DNA of 5,469 nucleotides from an uncultured Lachnospiraceae bacterium (GTDB lineage: Bacteria; Bacillota; Clostridia; Lachnospirales; Lachnospiraceae). The notes beneath the pieces are model-generated. The model was given only the letters and a program-made list of their open reading frames with translations. It had not been told where the DNA came from and did not search any database. This document shows, piece by piece, positions 1-5,290 of the stretch. Location of the stretch: positions 1 to 5,469 of the forward strand of contig CASGVX010000156.1 in the NCBI GenBank assembly GCA_949346185.1. Reading direction: 5' to 3'. How positions within the stretch are numbered: position 1 is the first letter of the stretch; the number at the start of each line of letters is the position of its first letter. The position numbers and the translations under genes are program-made.

Positions 1-126
1 CACGACGATTATAAGGAAATATCTGTGTTGGCAAACGGAGCAGCGCCAAAGGATGTGCAGGAACTGTTAGGACACTCAGATGTCAGTACCACCATGAATG
101 TCTATGCTCACTCCGCATTTGCGGAA
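1..126 (+). pseudogene. C-terminal remnant of a tyrosine recombinase (phage/ICE-type integrase)
   Basis: Frame 1 reads, from about position 31, LANGAAPKDVQELLGHSDVS and then TTMNVYAHS. This is the characteristic end of tyrosine recombinases: the LLGH box with its catalytic His, and the YxH segment with the nucleophilic Tyr. Family members normally have HDLRHTxAxxxLANG just before this. Here the window shows HDDYKEISV before LANG, so the Arg-His box is absent or altered, although the gene is also cut by the window edge. After YAHS the family similarity stops at about position 120, and the frame runs on without a stop into unrelated sequence. I infer a decayed or truncated integrase left by a mobile element. 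A complete gene with its 5' part outside the window is less likely, because the residues just before LANG do not fit. The intact frame makes a recent truncation or fusion possible. Confidence 0.55.
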
Positions 127-148
127 GAACATTTGTTTTTTTGGATTC

Positions 149-197
149 TTCCAAGGGAACGCACTGGCATTCCCTTGGAAAAAATAAAAGTTTTTTT
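149..197 (+). terminator. Perfect 11-bp hairpin followed by an A-rich then T7 run; possible terminator of the integrase
   Basis: TTCCAAGGGAA (149-159) and TTCCCTTGGAA (170-180) are exact reverse complements around a 10-nt loop. The stem is followed by AAAATAAAAG and then seven Ts at 191-197. The T run starts about 10 nt after the stem, which is too far for a textbook intrinsic terminator, so termination is only a possibility. The hairpin lies where the integrase similarity has ended and before the sigma gene. An alternative is a recombination or attachment-site remnant. Confidence 0.35.
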
Positions 198-223
198 GAC
201 CCTTTGGGATGATTTGGGACAAT
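196..223 (+). promoter_or_regulatory. Weak candidate promoter for the sigma/anti-sigma operon
   Basis: TTGACC (196-201) is a good -35 box. The best-spaced -10 is GACAAT (218-223, 16-nt spacer, 4 of 6 matches). TATATT at 223-228 matches better but with a 21-nt spacer. The -35 overlaps the end of the T run after the hairpin. This is the only housekeeping-like candidate I see ahead of the sigma gene, and it would give a leader of about 115 nt. ECF operons are often autoregulated, so the real promoter may be of a different type. Confidence 0.22.
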
Positions 224-249
224 ATATTAGTGTAAGGGGCAAAAAACGA

Positions 250-290
250 GGTTTCAAATTGGATATGACATGTCAAATAAACAGGAAACC
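250..290 (+). promoter_or_regulatory. Nested dyad upstream of the sigma gene (possible operator)
   Basis: GGTTTC (250-255) and GAAACC (285-290) form an inverted repeat whose centre nearly coincides with a perfect 10-bp palindrome, TGACATGTCA (266-275). The arrangement lies about 56-96 nt before the GTG start of the sigma gene, in sequence that does not resemble coding DNA of a known family. It could be an operator or an RNA structure. GGAAACC also resembles the GAAAC-type -35 of ECF promoters, but I could not find a convincing matching -10. Confidence 0.28.
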
Positions 291-330
291 ATTTGCGGAT
301 GTGCGGCTTGCAGTGGAAATCGATGCGGGA

Positions 331-337
331 GAGGAGG
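331..337 (+). promoter_or_regulatory. Ribosome binding site that fixes the GTG start of the sigma gene
   Basis: GAGGAGG lies 8 nt before the GTG at 346. No other in-frame start in the region (for example ATG at 265) has a comparable Shine-Dalgarno. Starting here also matches the usual beginning of ECF region 2, so the longer frame reaching back into the integrase remnant is not needed. Confidence 0.7.
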
Positions 338-345
338 CAGATGAA

Positions 346-876
346 GTGACACCGGAGCAGATAGAAGAATTGGTTATGGCGCATATGGATTCTGTCTTTC
401 AATTTTGCTGCTTTCTGACAGGCAACCGTTCAGATGCAGAAGACTTGAGCCAGGATACCTTTTTGAAGGTGCTGGAAATAAAGCACAAATTTCATTGGAA
501 TGAAGAGTCGAGAAGCGACAGGAATTATCTGATAGGAATTGCAGTGAATTTATGGAAAAACCAGCAGAGGAAGAGAAGCAGAAGGCAGAGGATTGCCCCT
601 ACAGAACCTCTGTCGGAAATTAAAGCCAATCCGTGGCAATGTTCTGATATGGAAGAGCGCATGCTGGATCAGGAATTGGGACGACTGCTCAAGGAGTGCA
701 TTTCCGATTTGCCGGACAAGCATAAGATTGTGATACATATGTTTTATTCGGCCCAGATGAGCATGGATGAGATTGCCAAGACTCTGCATATTCCCAAAGA
801 GACTGTAAAGAGTCGGCTTCGGCTGGCAAAAGGTAAGTTGAGAAAAAGATTGGAGGTGCATGGATATGAAGTATGA
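346..876 (+). CDS. ECF-type RNA polymerase sigma factor (sigma-70 family), 176 aa
   Basis: The protein would direct RNA polymerase to a small regulon. It has the two-domain ECF architecture. Sigma region 2 (about residues 8-82) carries the signature DAEDLSQDTFLK (30-41), followed by a helix ending in a basic patch RKRSRRQR. An acidic/polar linker (about 84-107) leads to region 4 (about 108-170), with the helix-turn-helix MSMDEIAKTLHIPKETVKSRL. A length of 176 aa is normal for the family. The GTG start at 346 is chosen because of GAGGAGG 8 nt upstream; the open frame extends further back but through integrase-like and unrelated sequence. The stop overlaps the start of the next gene by 11 nt, so the two are almost certainly translationally coupled, as is standard for sigma/anti-sigma pairs. 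No region 3 or C-terminal extension is present. The ECF subgroup and target promoter cannot be told from this sequence alone. Confidence 0.92.
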   Translation: MTPEQIEELVMAHMDSVFQFCCFLTGNRSDAEDLSQDTFLKVLEIKHKFHWNEESRSDRNYLIGIAVNLWKNQQRKRSRRQRIAPTEPLSEIKANPWQCSDMEERMLDQELGRLLKECISDLPDKHKIVIHMFYSAQMSMDEIAKTLHIPKETVKSRLRLAKGKLRKRLEVHGYEV

Positions 877-2077
877 TTTAGATGATTTGCTCCTGAAATC
901 CTTTGAAAAAAGGGAAAAAGCGCCGCCAGAGTTCTCCAAGTCAGTGATGGAAAAGATGCAGGCATCTTCCGGGGGGAAGAGAAGAAAGACGCAGCAAATA
1001 TGCGCAGCTGCCTGTATTGGGATGATATTGCTATCAGTGGCTGCGCTGTTGGCATGGAAGGCTGATTCTGGTGTTAATGTGGAAAAGCAGCCTGTCCGCT
1101 GGGTCAAATCTGAGAGTCAGGGGAACGTGGCGCAGGTTCCCCATGCTGATAGCGAGCAATCTGGAATCATCGGCGAGTCTCCCAATGTTTCTGATGGGAA
1201 GGATGAAGCGCAGAAAAATGCTTTGGGAGACAGAGGCAGTGAGGGAGAGCGGCAAGAAGGCTTCCCTGCTTCCACTGGGTTGCCAGATATTTCGGAAGAA
1301 TCTTCTGATGCCAGCAAGCGGAATGCATCAGTCAATCATCCTGAGAGGGAGAGGAGGCTGTCGGCGAATGCTTCTGATAAATCAGTGAAAATCCAGTCGG
1401 AGTCTGATGTGAGAAAAACGAAGGATCAGAGTGCTTCTTCCAAGAATCAAGTGAAGAAACCCTCTGCTGCCACAGAGAATAAGCCGGGAACGCTGGTGAA
1501 GCCTGATGATATAAAGAGGCCGGGAACGACTAGGAAGCCTGAGGCCACAATGGGGCCGACAGGATCAGGGCAGCCAGTTTCTGTAAAAGATTATACTAGG
1601 TTGTGCAGCATGCAGTGCGTCCGTCCTGAGGGGGAGGATGCGGAAAAGATTTCGTTAGAATTTAGTAGCATGATTGATAAGGGCGTATTGGAGGATCAGC
1701 TCATTACTTCCTATGACCAGCTGCAAGGGATTATTCGGACAATTCAGAAGGAGCATTCCTACTGGCATGTTATAAAATGGCTTGTGGAGCCGCTGAAAAA
1801 GTATGACCGGGCGTATTTTCGAGAAAATGTGCTGTATTTTTACAATGTATATTGGACAATGGGATATGATTTTTCCTTGTCTTCGGCTACATTAGTTGAA
1901 GAGGAGGGGGGGAGGAAGGAGTTAAAGATTGAACTGGAACATTTCTGGGCATTGCCTGCGGATCTGTGCGCACCATGTGTGATGTGTTATTATGGCAGTT
2001 TCATTCAGATACCTAGGGATGTGGCAGAGAAGTGTGATGCCATTGAATGTTCTTTGATTGGAGGCGTGAAGGAATAG
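866..2077 (+). CDS. Single-pass membrane protein, probable anti-sigma factor/sensor with Cys-rich outer domain, 403 aa
   Basis: ATG 866 is preferred over ATG 860 because GGAGG at 852-856 is 9 nt away rather than 3. Residues 1-44 are charged and cytoplasmic. Residues 45-64 (ICAAACIGMILLSVAALLAW) form one membrane helix. About 65-235 is a low-complexity Ser/Lys/Glu/Pro-rich stalk of the kind that crosses a Gram-positive wall. About 237-403 is a folded domain rich in aromatic and beta-type segments (AYFRENVLYFYNVYW, then KELKIELEHF). Its general pattern resembles extracytoplasmic domains found behind ECF anti-sigma anchors in Clostridia, but I cannot name the family firmly. I see no HxxxCxxC zinc anti-sigma motif in the N-terminus. 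The outer domain has seven Cys: 247 and 251 (CX3C); 368, 371 and 374 (CAPCVMC); 390 and 395 (CX4C). The role as anti-sigma partner is inferred from the 11-nt overlap with the sigma gene, the topology and the position. Confidence 0.72.
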   Translation: MKYDLDDLLLKSFEKREKAPPEFSKSVMEKMQASSGGKRRKTQQICAAACIGMILLSVAALLAWKADSGVNVEKQPVRWVKSESQGNVAQVPHADSEQSGIIGESPNVSDGKDEAQKNALGDRGSEGERQEGFPASTGLPDISEESSDASKRNASVNHPERERRLSANASDKSVKIQSESDVRKTKDQSASSKNQVKKPSAATENKPGTLVKPDDIKRPGTTRKPEATMGPTGSGQPVSVKDYTRLCSMQCVRPEGEDAEKISLEFSSMIDKGVLEDQLITSYDQLQGIIRTIQKEHSYWHVIKWLVEPLKKYDRAYFRENVLYFYNVYWTMGYDFSLSSATLVEEEGGRKELKIELEHFWALPADLCAPCVMCYYGSFIQIPRDVAEKCDAIECSLIGGVKE

Positions 2078-2108
2078 TAACGTAGTAACAACATTCGTTG
2101 TACGTTTT
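2072..2108. repeat. GAATAGTAAC motif over the stop codon plus a bulged hairpin
   Basis: GAATAGTAAC (2072-2081) supplies the TAG stop of the anti-sigma-like gene, followed at once by a second TAGTAAC in GTAGTAACAAC. A hairpin follows: ACAAC (2088-2092) pairs with GTTGT (2097-2101) around ATTC, and the outer arms AACGT (2079-2083) and ACGTT (2102-2106) continue the stem after an AGTA bulge. A short T4 run (2105-2108) overlaps the outer arm. It could work as a weak terminator for the sigma operon. The core motif is the same as in the hairpin array at 5291-5468, suggesting a dispersed repeat family. Confidence 0.45.
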
Positions 2109-2120
2109 GAGGATTTGCTG

Positions 2121-2149
2121 TTGAAATCGCGACAGCATCGTGTTATGAT
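2121..2149 (+). promoter_or_regulatory. Sigma-A-type promoter with extended -10, for the leader RNA and hydG operon
   Basis: TTGAAA (2121-2126), a 17-nt spacer and TATGAT (2144-2149), with TG at 2141-2142 giving an extended -10 (TGTTATGAT). Each box has one mismatch to consensus and the spacing is ideal. Transcription would start near 2156, about 185 nt before the first gene, leaving room for the structured leader. Confidence 0.7.
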
Positions 2150-2155
2150 GATAAT

Positions 2156-2293
2156 GTTCTGAGGCAGAGGGTTCGTCCCGATGTGAAGGCATGTGGATTT
2201 TGATATGGAATACGTGATTTGATGCGTTGCCGTGTGGCGTTGGCCAGAGAACGGCAACTATGGCGCCCCATGCTTTAGAGCATGGGGCTTTTT
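2156..2293 (+). ncRNA. Structured leader RNA or small RNA ahead of the hydG operon, ending in an intrinsic terminator
   Basis: From the predicted start near 2156 the RNA would contain a small GGG/CCC hairpin (2169-2179). An elaborate stem follows: GTTGCCGT (2226-2233) pairs exactly with ACGGCAAC (2251-2258), enclosing an inner TGGC/GCCA stem (2235-2246). The terminator at 2265-2293 comes last. GCATGTGG (2189-2196) mimics the 3' arm of the terminator stem and could pair with CCCCATGC (2266-2273) at 7 of 8 positions, giving a plausible antiterminator. I compared it from memory with common leader classes (TPP, SAM, cobalamin, c-di-GMP, T-box, fluoride, THF) and saw none of their conserved cores. 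It could be a cis-acting attenuator or an independent small RNA. The 5' end is a prediction from the promoter. Confidence 0.5.
2265..2293 (+). terminator. Intrinsic terminator with a perfect 10-bp stem
   Basis: GCCCCATGCT (2265-2274) and AGCATGGGGC (2279-2288) are exact reverse complements around a TTAG loop, followed immediately by five Ts (2289-2293). It lies downstream of the promoter at 2121-2149 and 48 nt before the first hyd gene. It would therefore stop transcription into that operon unless it is regulated or leaky. Confidence 0.85.
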
Positions 2294-2341
2294 GGGATTT
2301 CTAGGAAATTGCGCAGTTACGTTGGGATATAGGAGGCTTGC

Positions 2342-2587
2342 ATGGAGCAGAGAATTGCTATTTTAGGGATTATTGTGGAGAATCAGGATAGCGTGGAGCG
2401 GGTGAATGAACTGCTGCACGAATATCGGGAATATATCGTTGGGAGGATGGGGATGCCCTACCGGGAGCGGAAGATTTCCGTTATCAGCATCGTGATGGAT
2501 GCGAGAAACGATGTGGTCAGCGCCCTGTCTGGAAAATTGGGCATGCTGGAGGGCGTGAGCGCCAAGGCTGTTTATTCTAAAAAATAA
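2342..2587 (+). CDS. TM1266-family ACT-like protein, putative iron-only hydrogenase system regulator, 81 aa
   Basis: The sequence MEQRIAILGIIVENQDSVERV, then EYIVGRMGMPYRERK, then SALSGKLGMLEGVSAKAVYSK matches my knowledge of the small TM1266 family, annotated as putative iron-only hydrogenase system regulator. The family is named for its regular position beside [FeFe]-hydrogenase maturation genes. The fold is ACT/NikR-C-like (beta-alpha-beta-beta-alpha-beta), and 81 aa is its usual length. There is no DNA-binding domain, so the regulator label is contextual and the biochemical role is unproven. AGGAGG (2331-2336) sits 5 nt before the ATG. hydG follows after 70 nt with no convincing terminator between them, which supports one transcript. 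Upstream are the structured leader and terminator that may control both genes. Confidence 0.88.
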   Translation: MEQRIAILGIIVENQDSVERVNELLHEYREYIVGRMGMPYRERKISVISIVMDARNDVVSALSGKLGMLEGVSAKAVYSKK

Positions 2588-2657
2588 TAACGGTTACTGA
2601 CATGCTGCTTTTGCGGCACTATCAAGGAAAATCATAGATTGTAGTAAGGGAGGAATC

Positions 2658-4082
2658 ATGATGCCGGAATACAATGTAAAATCATTCAAAGCGGAGGAGT
2701 TTATCAATCATCAGGAGATATTGGACTCTCTGGAATATGCCAGAGAGAACCGGGATAACAGGGAGGTGCTTGCCGCCATTGTGGAGAAGGCCAAGAGTGC
2801 CAAGGGAATTTCCCACAAAGAGGCGGCGGTATTGATGGAGTGCGACATTCCGGAGGTAAATGAGCAGATTCGCTCTCTGGCAGTGGAAATCAAAGAGAGA
2901 TTTTACGGTCGCAGAATCGTAATGTTTGCTCCGCTGTATCTATCGAATTATTGCGTGAATGGGTGCACCTATTGCCCCTACCATGCGAAGAATAAGCAGA
3001 TTCCCCGGATTAAGCTGACTCAGGATCAGATTCGCCGGGAAGTGATTGCCCTGCAGGATATGGGGCACAAGCGGCTTGCCATCGAGGCGGGGGAAGACCC
3101 GGTAAATAATCCGCTGGAATACATCTTGGAGAGCATTGATACGATTTATAGCATCAAGCATAAGAACGGAGCCATTCGGCGGGTCAATGTAAATATTGCG
3201 GCAACTACGGTGGAGAATTATCGGAAATTGCGGGATGCGGGAATTGGGACGTATATCCTCTTTCAGGAGACTTATAATAAAGAGTCTTATGAGCAGCTGC
3301 ATCCCATCGGGCCAAAGCATGATTACGCCTACCATACGGAGGCCATGGACAGAGCCATGGCGGGAGGGATTGACGATGTGGGGCTGGGGGTATTATTTGG
3401 CTTGGAGGGATACCGCTATGAGCTGGTGGGGCTTTTGATGCATGCGGAGCATCTGGAGGCTGCTCAGGGCGTAGGACCCCACACCATCAGCGTTCCCCGC
3501 ATCTGCCCGGCAGATGATATCGACACGGCTGATTTTTCCAATGCAGTGCCGGATGACATTTTTGAAAAGATTGTATCCATTATCAGAATCGCCGTGCCAT
3601 ATACAGGGATGATTATCTCCACCAGAGAGTCCCAGAACACCAGAGAGCGGGTGCTGCACCTAGGGATTTCCCAGATTAGCGGTGGTTCCAGAACCAGCGT
3701 GGGAGGCTATACGGAGCCGGTGAGGGATGATAGTTCTGCCCAGTTCGATGTCAGCGATACCAGAACTCTTGACCAGGTGGTGAACTGGCTGATGCGCTTG
3801 GGGTATATTCCTAGTTTCTGTACTGCATGCTATAGGGAGGGGCGCACGGGAGATCGGTTCATGTCCCTATTGAAGTCCGGGCAGATTGTCAATTGCTGCC
3901 AGCCCAATGCTCTGATGACGCTGAAGGAATATCTGGAGGATTATGCGTCTCCGGATACCAAGGCAATTGGGGAGGCGCTGATTGCTAGGGAGATTCAGAA
4001 CGTGCCCAACGAGAAAGTCAGGGAGCGGGCAATGCAGTATCTGGAGGAATTGAAGGAGGGCAAGCGGGATTTCCGCTTCTGA
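2658..4082 (+). CDS. hydG: [FeFe]-hydrogenase maturase HydG, radical SAM tyrosine lyase, 474 aa
   Basis: HydG cleaves tyrosine by radical SAM chemistry to p-cresol and dehydroglycine, then converts the latter to the CO and CN ligands delivered on iron for the hydrogenase H-cluster. The radical SAM cluster motif CX3CX2C is at C99, C103 and C106 (CVNGCTYC). The C-terminal auxiliary-cluster motif CX2CX22C is at C388, C391 and C414. This second motif separates HydG from its relative ThiH. Other family-typical segments are AGEDP, ILFQETYNKESYEQLHPIGP and MDRAMAGGIDDVGLGVLFG. The length is normal. GGGAGG (2648-2653) precedes two tandem ATG codons: ATG 2658 is 4 nt away and ATG 2661 is 7 nt away, so either may be used. 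It follows the TM1266-family gene by 70 nt. hydE, hydF and the hydrogenase are not in the window. The stop lies 3 bp from the stop of the convergent gene. Confidence 0.96.
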   Translation: MMPEYNVKSFKAEEFINHQEILDSLEYARENRDNREVLAAIVEKAKSAKGISHKEAAVLMECDIPEVNEQIRSLAVEIKERFYGRRIVMFAPLYLSNYCVNGCTYCPYHAKNKQIPRIKLTQDQIRREVIALQDMGHKRLAIEAGEDPVNNPLEYILESIDTIYSIKHKNGAIRRVNVNIAATTVENYRKLRDAGIGTYILFQETYNKESYEQLHPIGPKHDYAYHTEAMDRAMAGGIDDVGLGVLFGLEGYRYELVGLLMHAEHLEAAQGVGPHTISVPRICPADDIDTADFSNAVPDDIFEKIVSIIRIAVPYTGMIISTRESQNTRERVLHLGISQISGGSRTSVGGYTEPVRDDSSAQFDVSDTRTLDQVVNWLMRLGYIPSFCTACYREGRTGDRFMSLLKSGQIVNCCQPNALMTLKEYLEDYASPDTKAIGEALIAREIQNVPNEKVRERAMQYLEELKEGKRDFRF

Positions 4083-4085
4083 ATA

Positions 4086-5156
4086 TTAAAAATACAGACA
4101 CATGGTGAGGTAGCCGCAGAACCAGTGAAGTAGCGCACAGCCCCACAAGTCCCCATGGCGCTCGAAGAGATATCCTAGGGCTAGGCTCAGGACAAAGGCT
4201 CCCATCATGAAGATAAAGCCGAAGGGCATGTGCATTAGGGAGAAGAGAAGGGATGTGAGGATGATGCCCAGTATTTTTTGATATTTGATCCGCATCAGGG
4301 ATTTCACGCTGGTCTGGATGACGCCCCTTGCAAGAAATTCTTGCAGAAGGGCGGTGAAGCCGTAGTTCGCCAGCCCTCGCCAGGATCCTCCGATAAAGTA
4401 ACTCTTAATCCGGATGCCGAAGAGGGACAGGAGTATTTTTGAAAGCACCAGCACTGCGCCTGCGACGACGGCGACGGCTAGGGTTTCTAACAGGTTTTCT
4501 TTGAGTTTTTTCCAGTGAGGAATCAGGCCGATTTCCTTCAGGGAGAAGCTGGTGAAAAATACGATTTCCAAGAACAGGGCAAAGGTGATGACCTCAATGA
4601 GCATGGTGTAGACGGAGGTGTGCAGGTGGATGCCCAGAGTGAAGCGGATGCAGCTCCATGCCATAAGGTATGAGGTGATGCAGAAGATAATGCCGGCGAA
4701 TATATAGGCATAATCGTGCTCTCTCTGGCGAAGGGTAAAGCGATCCGTGGCATTTTCTATCAGAATCATCATGCCGGGAAAGCAATCCTCGGAAATATGG
4801 CTCCATGTCCGCTCCATTAGGCTCACGTCGATATCTAAAAATAACTTCTCCCCATTGTCCATGCGGTAGCGCAGGGAAGTTTTTTCCGTGGGCTGCTGCT
4901 TTTCCATGGCCAGAGTGAAGAATTTGATGAAAGCGCGGTTTTTCTTATTTTGCAGAAATATTTTTTCAAAGGATTTTCCTAGGACATCTTCCTCTTTTTC
5001 AAAATGAAATATTTCCAGCAGGGCGGCATTGACGTATGTGATGTCGCCATTTTCGCCAACGGTCATGATGCCGTCGCTCATGTTTCGGAAAATCATGTCT
5101 TTCTGAATGGCTGATATGCTGCTGCTCTTCTGCTCTGGCAAAGTTTCTGTGTTCAT
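4086..5156 (-). CDS. PAS domain fused to a CPBP-family (CAAX protease/Abi-like) membrane domain, 356 aa
   Basis: Residues about 18-140 form a PAS sensor domain (IFRNMSDGIMTVGENGDITY, then VNAALLEIFHF and VLGKSFEKIF), probably cytoplasmic. After a short basic/acidic linker come several membrane helices (about 152-170, 180-205, 222-247, 296-312, 314-332 and 337-355). The C-terminal half carries the CPBP motifs. QEFLARG (272-278) stands where EExxxR is usual, FSLMH (305-309) fits FxxxH, and H344 begins HWFCG where HxxxN/D is usual. The CPBP family contains prenyl-protein proteases and bacteriocin-processing or immunity proteins. The Gln in place of the first, catalytic Glu and the Gly in place of the last motif residue make activity uncertain. 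I start at ATG 5156: a GGAG-type ribosome site lies about 11 nt upstream, and the alternative ATG at 5201 is upstream of the promoter -10. The ligand and target are unknown. Confidence 0.83.
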   Translation of the reverse strand: MNTETLPEQKSSSISAIQKDMIFRNMSDGIMTVGENGDITYVNAALLEIFHFEKEEDVLGKSFEKIFLQNKKNRAFIKFFTLAMEKQQPTEKTSLRYRMDNGEKLFLDIDVSLMERTWSHISEDCFPGMMILIENATDRFTLRQREHDYAYIFAGIIFCITSYLMAWSCIRFTLGIHLHTSVYTMLIEVITFALFLEIVFFTSFSLKEIGLIPHWKKLKENLLETLAVAVVAGAVLVLSKILLSLFGIRIKSYFIGGSWRGLANYGFTALLQEFLARGVIQTSVKSLMRIKYQKILGIILTSLLFSLMHMPFGFIFMMGAFVLSLALGYLFERHGDLWGCALLHWFCGYLTMCLYF

Positions 5157-5165
5157 GGGATATCC

Positions 5166-5175
5166 TGCTCCTTTC
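5166..5175 (-). promoter_or_regulatory. Ribosome binding site for the PAS-CPBP start
   Basis: Minus-strand AAAGGAGCAG lies just upstream of ATG 5156, with about 11 nt between AGGAG and the start. It is the only good Shine-Dalgarno within the short predicted leader. Confidence 0.65.
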
Positions 5176-5184
5176 AGGGGAATT

Positions 5185-5214
5185 ATTATAACATAATTCA
5201 TGCCATGGTTTCAA
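5185..5214 (-). promoter_or_regulatory. Sigma-A promoter with extended -10 for the PAS-CPBP gene
   Basis: On the minus strand TTGAAA (5214-5209), an 18-nt spacer and a perfect TATAAT (5190-5185), preceded by TG to give TGTTATAAT. The start would be near 5178, leaving a leader of about 22 nt that contains AAAGGAG before ATG 5156. This rules out the in-frame ATG at 5201, which would not be in the transcript. Confidence 0.75.
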
Positions 5215-5290
5215 AATAAATGCGTCAGTATTTATATTATCATAGCATGAAGCGTGGGAAAATACAAAGTCGATTATGGTCTAATGGCGA

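Noticed and set aside
25..345. Treating the whole 283-codon frame as one sigma factor
   Set aside because: The first part is tyrosine recombinase sequence and the next has no sigma similarity; GTG 346 with GAGGAGG gives a normal 176-aa ECF protein.
550..1107. Minus-strand 185-codon open frame
   Set aside because: It is antisense to the sigma and anti-sigma genes, has no family resemblance, a biased His/Phe/Ser composition typical of shadow frames, and no ribosome site.
2588..2657. Terminator or promoter between the TM1266-family gene and hydG
   Set aside because: Only a weak GCTGC/GCGGC hairpin without a T run and no well-spaced -35/-10 pair are present; co-transcription is simpler.
2940..3335. 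Minus-strand open frame of 131 codons
   Set aside because: It lies entirely inside hydG, whose motifs are unmistakable; there is no independent support.
2658..4082. ThiH (thiamine synthesis tyrosine lyase) instead of HydG
   Set aside because: The CX2CX22C auxiliary cluster motif at the C-terminus and the adjacent TM1266-family gene both point to HydG.
5157..5201. N-terminal extension of the PAS-CPBP protein starting at ATG 5201
   Set aside because: It would begin upstream of the TATAAT box at 5185-5190 and lacks a ribosome site; ATG 5156 has both.
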